Below are positions 1-11,644 of a stretch of DNA of 64,000 nucleotides, piece by piece. The stretch is taken from NCBI RefSeq assembly GCF_963259705.1, contig NC_081840.1:144939549-145003548 (forward strand). Reading direction: 5' to 3'. Position 1 is the first letter of the stretch. Every line of letters starts with the position of its first letter. Under the pieces are notes generated by a model that worked only from the letters and a program-made list of their open reading frames with translations, ran no database searches and had not been told where the DNA came from. The translations under genes were made by a program, and so were the position numbers. This stretch comes from Myotis daubentonii. Its lineage: Eukaryota; Chordata; Mammalia; Chiroptera; Vespertilionidae.

Positions 1-1120
1 TGGACTCTTCAGGAAACCCATCAGGCATTCACACATGTGCAGCCTGGGGATGCAAGGAAGCTAAAGCCCAGTGAGAAAAACTCCTATCGCTGGAGGACAA
101 TATACAGAGGAAAACCTCCCTTCATCTTTCCCTCAGGCAGACAATTCTGAAGCGATTCTACAGGGTTTCTCAGAGGGTCCTGGTAAGACAAAACCCTGGC
201 TACCCTCAATGGTGACCAATTTAAGATTACATCATTTATTGGCTTCCTCTCTCCCCTGTTTCATGCTCCCTAATCCAGCACTCCTATTGCTTGGGATGAC
301 TTCCCAAAATACACTGCCTGAGCACAAGCACTTGTCTCAAACTATATATATTCTTTGGCAGATCAGACTAAAAATCAAGTGGTAAGCAGACCCTCAGAAT
401 GAGGTTTTGGAACTGGATTATTCACCAAACACACTGAGATAAAGACCCCACCATTGCAGCAGCAGATACCTGCTGGCAGGCTATCTCATTACAATTATTG
501 AGGCTAGCACCAGAGTTTTGTTGGGAGGCTATAAAAATCATAAGAATCCTAAGGAAACATTTAGATAGGCTCTTGTCTCCTACGTCTGCTGAAATATAAG
601 CCCGGGATTTCATTGTAAGGGCAGAATTATAAAAAGATTGAACGCATGGGTTAAATAGCTTGTTTACACCAATGTCAAAGACCTGATAGAAAAATCAATG
701 GTATTCCAAGGCTGGAAAATAAAGACTGCATATAGTATCAGGAGTTGTGTCTAATACATAGTCATGTTATTAATACATATAAATTAAGTTATATAATGAA
801 TATATTCAATTGATCTACAATGGGTAAAGGTACATCTTGTTGATGAGCAATAGCATGATCTGCTCCAAAATTGAGTTCCTCTCACAATAGTCCTGGCATT
901 GACTCTGGAAACCTAGACAGAATAGGGAAATCCATAATGGTGGTATTACACCAAATGCTTAAGACATGTTTCAAAAGGGTACAAGTGTTCTAGAAACTTC
1001 TCCATGTGGCAGGAAATAAAGTTAAATCCACCATGTAAGCCCAGGTGGAGGGAGCAGGGAGGGAATCAACACCAACAAATGCCTTCAAAGTTTTAGAAAC
1101 AAATCATTGTAGAATCAGAA
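1..1120. other. Unassigned non-coding stretch, possibly old repeat
   Basis: No conserved coding frame or young transposon end is visible. Short open frames here have no recognisable domain. The part around 200-420 has the feel of an old interspersed repeat, possibly LTR-derived, but I cannot name the family. Confidence 0.4.
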
Positions 1121-3339
1121 AGTTGGGCTGTGCAACATCATACTCAATGGACAAAAACTAACACCATTTCCCCTAAGAACAGGAACAAGACAGGGATGCC
1201 CCCTCTCACCACTCCTATTCAACATAGTACTGGAAGTGTTAGCCGTTGCAATTCGGCAAGAAGAAGAAATAAAAGGCATCCAAATTGGAAAAGAGGAAGT
1301 AAAACTGTCCTTATTTGCAGATGACATGATATTATACATACAAAACCCTAGAGACTCCATCAAAAAACTACTAGACTTAATACATGAATTTGGCAATGTA
1401 GCAGGATACAAAATTAACCCCAAGAAATCTGAGGCATTTCTATACACCAATAGTGAACTTTCAGAAAGAGAGATTATAAAAACAATCCCGTTTACCATCG
1501 CACCAAAAAAATTAAGCTACCTAGGAATAAACTTAACTAAAGAGGTAAAAGACCTCTACTCAGAAAACTACAGGACGTTGAAAAAAGATATAGAGGAAGA
1601 CATAAACAGATGGAAGAACATACCGTGTTCATGGATTGGTAGAATCAATATCATTAAAATGTCCATACTACCCAAAGCAATCTATAAATTCAACGCACTT
1701 CCCATTAAAATACCAACGGCATACTTCAGAGCTCTAGAACGAACTCTCCAAAAATTCATCTGGAATAAAAAAAGACCCCAAATAGCTGCAGCAATCCTGA
1801 AAAAGAACAAAGTAGGTGGGATCTCAATACCAGATATCAAGTTGTATTACAAAGCCACTGTTCTCAAAACTGCCTGGTACTGGCATAAGAATAGGCATAC
1901 AGATCAATGGAATAGAATAGAGAGCCCAGAAATCGGCCCGAACCAATATGCTCAATTAATATTTGACAAAGGAGGCAAGAACATACAATGGAGCCAAGAT
2001 AGTCTCTTCAATAAATGGTGTTGGGAAAATTGGACAGATATATGCAAGAAAATGAAACTAGACCACCAACTTACACCATACACAAAAATAAACTCAAAAT
2101 GGATAAAGGACTTAAATGTACGACAGGAAACCATAAAAATTCTAGAAGAATCCAAAGGCAAGAAAATCTCAGACATATGCCGAAGCAATTTCTTCACTGA
2201 TACAGCTCCTAGGGCACTTGAAACTAAAGAGAAAATAAACAAATGGGACTACATCAAAATAAAAAGCTTCTGCACAGCAAAAGAAACCATCAACAAAACA
2301 ACGAGAAAACCCACTGTGTGGGAAAACATATTTGCCAATGTCATATCTGATAAGGGCCTAATCTCCAAAATTTATAGGGAACTCATACAACTTAACAAAA
2401 GGAAGATAAACAACCCAATCAAAAAATGGGCAAAGGACCTAAATAGACACCTTTCAAAAGAGGACATTCAGAAAGCCAAGAGACATATGAAAACATGCTC
2501 AAAGTCACTAATCATCTGAGAGATGCAAATCAAAACAACAATGAGGTACCATCTCACACCTGTCAGACTGGCTATCATCAACAAATCAACAAACGACAAG
2601 TGCTGGAGAGGATGTGGAGAAAAAGGAACACTTGTGCACTGCTGGTGGGAATGCAGACTGGTGCAGCCACTATGGAAGACATTATGGAGTTTCCTCAAAA
2701 AACTGAAAATGGAACTCCCATTTGACCCTGTGATCCCACTTCTAGGAATATATCCCAAGAAACCAGAAACACCAATCAGAAAGGATATATGCACCCCTAT
2801 GTTCATAGCAGCACAATTCACCATAGCTAAGATCTGGAAACAGCCCAAGTGCCCATCAGTAGATGAATGGATTAGAAAACTGTGGTACATCTACACGATG
2901 GAATACTATGCTGCTGTAAAAAGGAAGGAACTCTTACCATTTGCAACGTCATGGATGGAACTGGAGAGCATTATGCTAAGTGAAATAAGCCAGTCAATGA
3001 AGGAAAAATGCCACATGATCTCACTCATTCATGGATAATAGAGACCATTATAAACTTTTGAACAATAATAGATACAGAGGCAGAGCTGCCTCAAACAGAT
3101 TGTCAAACTGCAGCGGGAAGGCCGGGGAGGGTTGGGGGGCAGGTGGTAGGGGGGTAAGAGATCAACTAAAGGACTTGTATGCATGCATATAAGCATAACC
3201 AATGGACATAAGACACTGGGGGACAGGGGAGGCTAGGGGACTGTCTAGGGCGGGGGGATAAAATGGACACATATGTAATACCCTTTGTAATACTTTAAGC
3301 AATAAATAAAAAAAATAAAAAAAAGAGAGTTGGGCTGTG
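1121..3339 (+). mobile_element. 5'-truncated L1 LINE with target-site duplication
   Basis: This is a LINE-1 insertion lacking the 5'UTR, ORF1 and the first part of ORF2. It keeps the second half of ORF2, a G-rich 3'UTR tract (about 3110-3260) and an A-rich tail near 3300-3327 with AATAAA. It is bracketed by a 12-bp direct repeat, AGTTGGGCTGTG, at 1121-1132 and 3328-3339. These are the marks of target-primed reverse transcription. The well-kept duplication and nearly intact frame suggest a fairly recent insertion. A second copy of the same 3' end lies at 34964-35213. Confidence 0.95.
1134..3038 (+). pseudogene. L1 ORF2 fragment (reverse transcriptase, C-terminal part), one in-frame stop
   Basis: ORF2p is the L1 endonuclease and reverse transcriptase that primes cDNA synthesis at nicked chromosomal DNA. 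The endonuclease domain and the start of the RT domain are absent. What remains enters at the conserved RT block [17 protein letters not shown] (about 1188-1240) and keeps the catalytic FADD motif at 1314-1325 in LFADDMILY. The C-terminal cysteine domain is a canonical C-X3-C-X7-H-X4-C with residues encoded at 2601, 2613, 2637 and 2652. One frame runs from 1134 to 3038, broken only by TGA at 2517-2519. In related L1s this position is arginine before a Met-Gln-Ile-Lys-Thr block, so a CGA to TGA change by CpG decay is likely (inference). With no promoter, no endonuclease and a stop it cannot be active. Confidence 0.93.
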
Positions 3340-3712
3340 GAAACATCAACATTTCTGACTTTTTTTTATTTTCTGCAATTTTGTAGGGATTTTTTGTTCA
3401 CCTTTATTTCGTGAAGGCTCTGTTTTGTTACCCTTTGAAAAAATAGTATCATCATTTGAACTGAAGTGTAAATAACACAGAAAATTACCCCCCAAGAACC
3501 AGCTGGTGAAGGCAGCTCATCAAGGTGAGGCACCCCAAAAGGAAGGTCAGTTTCAGAGTACAAAGTGAGTAGGGGTGCTGCTTTTATGTGTTTTGTATAA
3601 GGTCACAGAGAGACCTCCCCATAGAGACCTCCCCTCCTAATGCTTGGAGATTTCTGTGCAAGTTTCTATGAAGGAGGCCAATCTCTTTTTTGTTATTTTA
3701 ATTTTTTAAATA

Positions 3713-3717
<5 letters not shown>
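3340..3717. other. Unassigned unique-looking sequence
   Basis: No reading frame with a recognisable domain and no transposon ends are seen between the L1 and the TA microsatellite. Confidence 0.5.
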
Positions 3718-3764
<47 letters not shown>

Positions 3765-3790
3765 ATATATATATATGTGTATATATATAT
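3718..3790. repeat. (TA)n microsatellite with TATG variants
   Basis: A run of about 16 TA units is followed by TATG and TGTA interruptions. Confidence 0.95.
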
Positions 3791-3804
3791 GTTTGTTTTT
3801 AAGG

Positions 3805-4228
3805 CCTTACAATCATTTGGCATACATATACATAGTGAAATGATCCTTACATTCAATCCAGCTAACATATCTTCTCTTTACAGAGTTACCATTTTTTGTG
3901 TGATAAGAGTATTTGAAATCTATTCCCTTAGCAAATGTCCAGCTTTTGATATAGTATTACCTATAGTCACCAAGCTGTGCATTAGATCTCTGGGCTTTCA
4001 TCCTACATAACTGCAACTTTGTACCCTTTAACCACTATCTCTCCATTTCCCCCACTTCCCTGCCCCTGATAATGACTGGTCTACTCTCTGCTTCTATGTA
4101 TTCGGCTCTTTTAGATTCCACATACCAGTAAGATCATGAAAAAGAAAAAACTTTTCCTGTCTAGCTAATTTCATTTGCATAATGTCCTCTAGGTTCATCC
4201 ACATTATTACAAATGGCAGGATCCAAAA
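3805..4228 (-). mobile_element. Old L1M 3' ORF2/3'UTR fragment, antisense
   Basis: Read on the minus strand, the segment contains the usual L1M text for a drop-in-the-genome 3' ORF2 end: an ATCCTGCCATTTGT start, then a block on dividing an 'attatgcaaatgaaatta' type sequence and the common 3'UTR. It is diverged and truncated at both ends, so it is ancient. Confidence 0.65.
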
Positions 4229-4239
4229 GGAGACCAACT

Positions 4240-4890
4240 TAAAAAAAAAAAAAAAGGCATCAGAATCAGGCATCTGTCATAGCTGTCATATCTAACTGCC
4301 AAGGCCAAATTTGAGTCAACACTTCCAAAATACATCAGAAATGTAAGGCTCCATGTCTACTCTATATTATCCCCAAAATGGCACGGAATTTCGTGCAAGA
4401 ATTGTCTCTAATACTCATCTTTTCATTCATCTTTGCATAACCGCTCACATTGGTATTAGCCTATGTCAGTGATGTGAAAGAAAAATAAAGAGAACGTATA
4501 GAAATAAAGTCAATCTTAAACTATCCCCCACAAATATTGCCAGTTCTTTTAAGCAGTTCCTTGCTCTACATTTGTCCTTGGCCTCACAGGACACTCCCTC
4601 AGGATCCCTTCACTTCTTCCTGACGGGCACCCTCATAGCTTTTCCTATTAAGCTTACACTTCTTATTTCACCATTTAAACTTTCTATTGTCAATGTCTGC
4701 CAGTCTCTTTCTCCATTTCCTTCCAAGAGAGTAACAGCTAAGAAAACCCTGGGCTCAGACAAATCCCACTGTCCGTCTTTTCCAGGTCTACACAAGGACT
4801 GCTGAGCGCCATGTGGGTCACTCCACTCTGCAAGCTGCCCTTATGACAAACTTGGTCTCCTGTCTCTGCCGAGTCCTCAACGCTGCCTGA
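4240..4890. other. Unassigned; pyrimidine-rich part may be old L2
   Basis: A short A-run at 4240-4256 is followed by unassigned sequence. The pyrimidine-rich part at 4560-4800 resembles decayed L2 in composition only. Confidence 0.3.
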
Positions 4891-4895
4891 CCACC

Positions 4896-5085
4896 ATTTA
4901 CATCAGGGGTTCACAGGCCTAGCTACACATTGGAATCCCGGGGAGGTTTCTAAAAACCCTGATACCTGGGCCCCATCCCAGACCAATAAAATTAAATTTT
5001 CTGGTGGGGGGATCTAGACATCTAGTACTTTTCAAAGCTCTCCCGAATAACTCTAATGCACAGCCAGGGTTTAGGACAGTGTTCT
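4896..5085. mobile_element. MER5A-like hAT-Charlie MITE, decayed
   Basis: The segment has the MER5A pattern: GCTACACATTGGAATC near the left end and CTCTAATGCACAGCCAGGGT near the right, with a palindromic interior rich in CTGGGCCCC. The terminal repeats are degraded. Confidence 0.75.
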
Positions 5086-5118
5086 CAATCTTGATAGCAA
5101 ATAATAATAACCTGGAGT

Positions 5119-5566
5119 CCAGCCAATATGGCTCAGTGGTTGAGCATCAACCTATGAACCAGGAGGTCACTTTTTAATTCCCAGTCAAGGCACATGACCA
5201 GGTTTCAAGCTTGATCTCTACTAGGGGGTATGCAGGAGGCAGCTGATCAATGATTCTCTCTCATTATTGATGTTTCTTTTTTTAAAAATATATTTTTATT
5301 GATTTTTTACAGAGAGAGGAAGGGAGAGGTATAGACAGTTAGAAACATCGATGAGAGAGAAACATCGATCAGCTGCTTCCTGCACACCCCCTAATGGGGA
5401 TGTGCCCGCAAACAAGGTACATGCCCTTGACCGGAATCGAACCTGAGACCCTTCAGTCTCAGGCCGATGCTCTATCCACTGAGCCAAACCAGTTAGGGCT
5501 CATCATTGATATTTCTATCTCCTTTTCCCTTTCTCTCTGAAGTCAATAAAAGATATATTTTAAACA
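5119..5566 (+). mobile_element. Ves SINE (+), interrupted by a second Ves SINE
   Basis: A tRNA-derived Ves SINE has its head at 5119-5276, with TGGCTCAGTGGT as the pol III A-box region, and its tail at 5501-5566. The outer direct repeat is AAATAATAATAA...CCTGGAG at about 5099-5118 and 5567-5589. The element was later split by the insertion at 5277-5500. Confidence 0.88.
5277..5500 (-). mobile_element. Ves SINE (-) nested inside the preceding SINE
   Basis: The element is in reverse orientation: T-rich tail at the left, then GGAATCGAACC (reverse complement of a pol III B box) and a head ending near 5500. It is flanked by an imperfect 15-bp direct repeat of outer SINE sequence at 5262-5276 and 5501-5515. 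Confidence 0.93.
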
Positions 5567-5601
5567 AATAATAATAATCACCTGGAGACTTATTCAAAGT
5601 T

Positions 5602-6454
5602 CAGCTGATCCTGGAACAGTGTGGGGGTTAGGGCTCCCAGCTCCCATGCAGTCAAAAATCCACATATAACTTTTGACTCCCCAAAACCATAACTTCTAAT
5701 AGCCTATTGTTGACTGGAAGCCTTACTGATAAAATAAAGCCAACACTTATTTTGTATTTATGTATTGGGTATTGTATTTTTACAAAAAGTAAGCCTGAAA
5801 AAAGAAGACATTATTTAAAAAATCACAAGGAGGGACAATATCAATTCCATAAGTTTATGTTGTCTGTGTATAAACTGAATCATCTGTCAGTACCTACATC
5901 AATATTGTGTTATATGTTACAAAACACTAGATGTTATGTGTGTTACCAACACTAGACATCAAAAATGAAAAGATAATGTGAAAACAAAATTTATATGTAT
6001 TTACATCGATAATGAAGAAGCAGCAATAGGATTGCCTTATGGTAGCCGAGTATAATCGATGCACTGAAGGGGACTACAAAATTATTACAGTTAATTTTAT
6101 GCAGTTGTGATTTAATGCTGTATCTTTTTTTACATTTCTTTTAACTGCAAATGATATCGTGTAAGGTCAGTAAGTGTTTGGGTGCATAAGTTTTGATAAA
6201 CTAACTTTTTATAATAGATTTGTGTATATTTTATTATAGTAAATGATAAAAGAGACTAGTATCTATATATATCCTATACATTCATGACATAGCTTTTTCT
6301 TATTTTTTTATATTTTTAGGTTATGTAGCTCATCTGCAAGATTTTTAAATTGCTGCAACTCTCCAAAAATTGTTCTGATATATTTATTAAAAAAAAAAAA
6401 AATCCACGTGTAAGCGGACCCACACAGTTCTAACCCGTGTTGTTTGAGAGTCAG
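5602..6454. mobile_element. Tigger-family (pogo) DNA transposon, internally deleted
   Basis: The left end reads CAGCTGATCCTGGAACAGTG and the next part contains ACATATAACTTTTGACTCCC, diagnostic Tigger text. The right end carries the inverted counterpart (AATCCACGTGTAAGC...GTTGTTTGAGAGTC). No transposase frame remains, so this is an old non-autonomous or deleted copy. Confidence 0.78.
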
Positions 6455-6459
6455 ATACA

Positions 6460-6552
6460 TTGATTCTGGGCTCTGCCCTCACCCACTCTGATTCAATTTG
6501 CCTGTAACTTTTGACAAATTTCCAGGTGATTCCAATGTGCAGTCAAGATAAG
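6460..6552. mobile_element. Partial MER5-like fragment
   Basis: CAGGTGATTCCAATGTGCAG matches the right half of MER5A elements. It abuts the complete copy that follows. Confidence 0.5.
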
Positions 6553-6562
6553 ACCCACTAGT

Positions 6563-6786
6563 TCAGTGGTTCTCAACCTTGGCTGCACATTAGAATCACC
6601 TGGGAATCTTTTTAAAATCCTGATTTCTGGGCCTCGTCCTCTGGAAATTCTGTTTCTTTGTTACTAATGTTGTGGCCCCAACCCCATAACAAAAAAACAG
6701 GCTTTCCAGAGGATGAGGCCCAGAAATCAGGATTTTATAAAGATTCCCAGTTGATTCTAATGTGCAGCCAAGGTTGAGAACCACTG
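6563..6786. mobile_element. MER5A-like hAT MITE with well-kept palindromic arms
   Basis: The element starts CAGTGGTTCTCAACCTTGG and ends with the inverse, CCAAGGTTGAGAACCACTG. The arms pair over roughly 90-100 bp with only a handful of mismatches, around a short central loop. The flanking 8-mers (CACTAGTT and CCCTAGAG) partly match, as for an old hAT target duplication. Confidence 0.88.
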
Positions 6787-6789
6787 CCC

Positions 6790-7700
6790 TAGAGCCACTG
6801 TTCTTTCTGCAGGCATCGGACCTTCCCCTCCCAACTCACAGCAAATGATGGCCTTGCCTCCTTCTTCACAGAGAAGAGAGCCTATCCGAAAAGACTCTCT
6901 TCTTCCTTTCTGTCGCCAACGTTATATAGACAGACCTCCTCCTGTCTAGATTAGTCTTTTCACTTCTTTTCTGGCCACTGCCTCTGTGATTTTACTCCAC
7001 CAATTACCCCCATCCTTTCCCTCTGTTTCCATGTAAAGGGTGTCCCCCAAAAATGTATACATACTTTAACAGCTGATAGCTCAATTTTGACAATGAAGTG
7101 TATTTTAATGAACACTGCCTTCATAATTATTCAAAGTGTGTGTATACATTTTTGGGGACACCCTATGTACTTAACATGCTCCACTCTCACTCACTCCCCA
7201 GGAAACCTTTCCTTCTCCCCACATCTGCTTCCAATTACCTTCCTATCTCTGTCACCTGTTCAGGAGCAAACATCTTGAAACTGTTGTGCACCCCAGCTGT
7301 CACCTCTTCTTCACTAACTTGTCGCTCCTTTATATGTGCCATCTCTTCATTCCCCCAAAACTTCAAAGAAACCAGTGACCTCGTCACTAAGTCCAGCATG
7401 CAGTCCTCAACCTTTATCTTTATTAACTTTTCAGAAATGTTTGACCTGGTTGACCTCACCCCAGTTTCTTGATCTCTTCTGCCCGTCCTTGGCTTATATA
7501 ACCCCTTACTCTCAAGGTGTTCCCCTGAGCTCAATGGGTGCTCTTCCAGCTGCTCTGCTCCCTCTGTCCTTTTAAACACTGGTGTCTCCCAGGCTTCCAC
7601 CAGTGGCATCCACCACTTCTCATGTCACAAGTTCACTGGCTCTGACGGCTTCAACTTCACATTATCTACTATCACTCTTTTGTGGGTATGAAACTCAGTT
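6790..7700 (+). mobile_element. Ancient L2 LINE fragment, sense, split by a MITE
   Basis: The diverged sequence follows the L2 ORF region in the sense direction: a TTCTTCACAGAGAAGAGAG part near 6865, and a later part that corresponds to the RT region around 7480-7550. There are many frame breaks. A mariner MITE interrupts it at 7036-7165. The family call is by eye. Confidence 0.5.
7036..7165. mobile_element. Mariner-type MITE
   Basis: Near-perfect terminal inverted repeats: AGGGTGTCCCCCAAAAATGT at the left and its inverse at the right (TGTATACATTTTTGGGGACA then CCCT). TA lies at the left junction (7034-7035). At about 130 bp it has no coding capacity and would have been moved in trans by a mariner transposase. 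Confidence 0.88.
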
Positions 7701-8458
7701 CACAAATGCAGATAGTTAAGAATTGGGACTCATTTCAAACTCTGTCTCAGAGATGTTATTCTATAGACTGATAGAAGCAAACTTTAATCCTTCTAGCAAT
7801 CCTTGAGAGTAATGCCACTGCCCTGGGGTGACAGATATTAGGGTTGGGATGGGGAGCTAAGACGCACATCCTATATCTCAAAGGTTTCTAAAACAATCTC
7901 CCCATGCCTAGCCTATGTTTTATGTTCAGAGTGCCTAGCTTTTCTGCGGTTTCTGTATCACACTCAGAACACAAGGACCGGTGTCCCCCTACACAGGGTA
8001 CACATTTCCACTAGAGCACCTCTCTGCCTCTCCTTTGCCCCACCTGTTTCTCTGCCACCTTTGATTCCATTTCTCACCTAGCTGATTTCTCATTGTATTC
8101 CGGTAGGAAAATTTTTAACCCCCCCACAAATGTTTCTTCAAGTTAAGTTACTATATTACAGCTAATAATGATGCAATTAGGGAAATGCTTCCTCATAATA
8201 AACTTAGAGATTCTGAGCCTGGTGTGTTCATGAATAAAATGAGAAATCAGGTTTGTTTATTTCAAAGGTCCTTTCCATCTCTAAAAGCATTTTATTTCTA
8301 TGTTACAAAATCTGCCCACACATGAAACCTATATGTTCATGTTGACCAATGTCACCCCAACCAATTTAATAAATAAATTTTTAAAAATAATTTTTTTAAA
8401 AATTTGATGCTACAAAAATAATTTTAAATTGCCACCATCCAGCTTAAGACAGAGAACA
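7701..8458. other. Unassigned stretch
   Basis: I see no gene. The AT-rich end at 8340-8410, with CAATTTAATAAATAAATT, may be the tail of an unidentified retroelement. Confidence 0.4.
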
Positions 8459-8821
8459 TCTTACTAATAAAAGCCTACATCGTCCTCACGCAGTCACACT
8501 GTGATGCCCTCATGCCGTCACAAGATGGCTGTGCGCACAGCAGAGGCAGCCGCTGGGGTTCCCATGGCCCCATGCACGTGCTGCAGGGGCAGGGCCCAGC
8601 AGCTCTCTGTGCAGCTCTCACCGGGGTTCCCGCGCCGCGGAGGCAGGACGCCCGGCTCCCGCCTACCTCTTTAGGGCAATCCATTGAGGAGCCCCGGATG
8701 GGTGTGCGGGGCCTACCTCTTCGGGGCGATCAATTGCGGGGCTCTCGCACTGTGAAAGGGCACAGGCCAGGCTGGGGGACCTCCCTGCCAAGTGCACGAA
8801 TTTTGTGCACTGGACCTCTAG
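8459..8821 (+). mobile_element. Non-autonomous Helitron (HeliBat type)
   Basis: It starts TCTTACTAATAAAAGCC after an A. It ends with the palindrome GTGCACGAATTTTGTGCAC (8792-8810) then GGACCTCTAG before a T. This is the Helitron layout of a 5' TC, a subterminal hairpin, a 3' CTAG and an A-T target without duplication. The interior is GC-rich and makes the short open frames here meaningless. No Rep/helicase is encoded. Confidence 0.9.
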
Positions 8822-9121
8822 TTACTAATAACACTGAACCTCTGCCATGTACCTCATAGACAACACTTCCCTCCCTTCCACACAGAGGTATACTGGTTCT
8901 AAATGCTTCCATGTTCCTAAGCATAGATTGTTGACTGGTCTGTGTTTTGAACTTACTAAAATTATATCAGGATGTATAAAATTTCTGAGTTGGTTTTTCA
9001 GTTATGCTTATGAGATTCACATGTTTAGATATGTACTAGTGATAGGAATTTAATATCTATATTCATGAATGAGATAGCTCTATATTTTCTGTACTTTCTT
9101 CACCTGGTTTGGGTACTAAAG

Positions 9122-9123
<2 letters not shown>

Positions 9124-9179
<56 letters not shown>
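9124..9179. repeat. (TA)n microsatellite
   Basis: About 28 uninterrupted TA units. Confidence 0.98.
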
Positions 9180-9182
<3 letters not shown>

Positions 9183-9399
9183 TTATCATTTTATATGTGT
9201 TTATATAGAATAAGATGACAAGTGTTTGTCACTTAATATTTTCTAAAACCCTTTTTATGTATTTAGTATAATTATATCTCTAAATACTTGGCAGAAATCA
9301 CCTAAAAATCAGTTGGACTTGTTTTCTTTAAAATCTAGTAGAAAGATTTTAAAAACCTGATTTAATTTTTAGACTACTTAGGGTTATTTGGTATTACTG

Positions 9400-11440
9400 T
9401 TCGTGAGTCACATTTAGTATATTATATTTTTATAGTTATTTTTATCTAGTTTATCTAAGTTTTCATATTTATTGCCATTCACATTGTTCATCTTATTCCT
9501 TTATTATTTTAACTGATCACTGTAACTACAATTAAGTTCCTTTTTATGCTTAACATATTATGCCTTCTTTTTCTTCTTGATCTATTTTGCCAATGGTTTG
9601 TATATATTACTAAATTTTTTAACAAGTTACTTTTAACATGTAGTATTCCATGTGTATTCCTTTTCCTATTTTCTTTGGATTTATTCTAGTGACTTTTTTT
9701 CTAATTTATGGTGAACACAGAGTTCATTACCTTTAAGCTTTTATTCTAAGGTAAGTACTTACTCCCACACATTTTCCTCAAAATATTGTTACTTTATTTT
9801 AGGAAGGTTGGTGTGTATGTTTTATACTATGTTGGCCATGGAGGTGTGCTATCCTGATTTCCTTAAAAAAAAAAATGAGCTGTGGGGACATAACTGACTG
9901 ACAGGTCCACTGTGGCATTCTCCAAGGCCACACTTCCCCAGGCTGCTCAGAGCCAGTGACTGAGCACAGCAAGGGTGCCAGGGCAGGGCAATTTTACTGG
10001 ATATGGAACTCCTCTGATGGACAGCCCAGGACTATGTGATTGTCTGAAGTTCTTCCTCTGAAATCCTCCTTCCATTTTTTTTCTCTTTTCGTAGATGTCA
10101 GCCTTGCATCACAGTCTGAAGGTCCCATGACCTACTCCTGCTCCCTTCCTCTTTGTCCTTCAAAGACATTTCCCCAGAGTAGCTCCTGAACATCTAATTC
10201 TGCATTAGTGTCTACTTCTTAGAAGACTCAAACTGACAAATTAATGCAAGTACTTTTGTTATTATTCAGTTCTAAGTGTTTTCAAATTTCTATTAAGATC
10301 CCTTCTTTGACTCATGGGTTATATATAAGTATTTTTTTTCTCTCTAAATATTTGAGAGGTCTTTTACCTTCTGACTTAATTTTATTGTCTTGTGTCCATA
10401 AATTATATTCTTTGAAATCTGTATTTTTACATGGTACTTGAAGAAGAATGTTTGTTCTATAATAACTGAGTGCAGAGTTCTTTGTAAATTCACTAAAATA
10501 GTTTATTGAGTGTGTTATTAAATATTATCACATAATGTGATAGATGTTTATCTCATTCTAATAGTGGATTTGTTCCTTCCTCCTTATAGTTCTGTCAGGT
10601 TTTGCCTTATAAATTCAAAGCTATTTCATCAGGTATATACAGATTTAGAAATGTTATCTCTCCCCCGTGAAGTGAAATTGCATCATTGTCTATGGAGTTT
10701 CCTCCTTCTTGACATTGCTTTTGACCTAAGTCTAAAAATACTATTCTTATGTATGTTTTTAGGCTACTATTTGCCTTTTTTCCCATCTTTTATACTAAAA
10801 CATTTGTGTGCCTTTACATTTTAGGTGGTGTGTCCTTGGCAAACAGCTTTTGTTGGATGTGGACATTTTATGCATTTTAGAAATATCAGTATTTTAATTG
10901 GTGAGTTTAATAGTTTGTTCACTTACATTTATTGTGATTGCTAATACATTTATTTTCTACTTCCTTATTTTGTATTTTCTATCTGTCCTACTTTTTATGC
11001 TACCTTTTTTCTTATTCTGTATTTCTTTTGTGTTGATTGCATTGATTTTTTAAAAAATTCCATTTCACCATTTGGCTCTACATAGCAGTAATATATTTTT
11101 GGTGGTTAGTTTTAAAATTTCACCTTGCATCCTTAATATTTTTTAAAATCCCTTTATTATCCCTCCCTGCTAAACAATATAAAGATCTTAGAATATTTCA
11201 ACTTTAAAACTTTAACTCTAAATATCTCCATCCAAAATTACTTTATATTATTGTCTAGTATTTTAGTTTTCTCTTGCTTTCTATTTAATCTTAACTCACA
11301 CATTGGATAGTGTCATTACTTTTTATACAATGTATGTCTATATTTGTTGACATTCTTAACAGTGTATTTGCACACCATTATTTATCACACTTTAAACCTT
11401 CTATGAAATTTGTCTTTATCATATATACATATAAACACAC
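9400..11440 (-). mobile_element. Old antisense L1 (L1M-type) region
   Basis: The long T-rich plus-strand text reads as antisense L1 ORF2, for example TTCTGTCAGGTTTTGCC near 10580 followed by a TTTAGAAATGTTATCTC part, and the TTTTACTTT/TTAGGTGG-type text near 10820. It is highly diverged with no open frame. Both limits are uncertain, and 9850-10230 (a purer unique-looking block) may be separate. Confidence 0.55.
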
Positions 11441-11443
11441 ATA

Positions 11444-11535
11444 AGGTATCCCTAAAAATATATACATGCTTTAACAGCTGATAAGCAGATAGCTCAAATT
11501 TTACCTATAAATATAATTCATTGCATGAATGCTAA
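11444..11535. mobile_element. Decayed mariner-type MITE fragment
   Basis: AGGTATCCCTAAAAATATAT and the TGCTTTAACAGCTGATA block match the left half of the MITE at 7036-7165. The right inverted repeat is not clear. Confidence 0.65.
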
Positions 11536-11644
11536 GATCATAAGCCATCTTTAGAACATGAGGTCCTAAAGAAAGAGAAGGACCTACTCACCCCAGATAG
11601 GAGCTCATGAGATGCCTCCATGCAGGCATTTGTTGTTTAAAATA

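Noticed and set aside
1115..1498. 127-codon minus-strand frame
   Set aside because: It is the antisense shadow of L1 ORF2.
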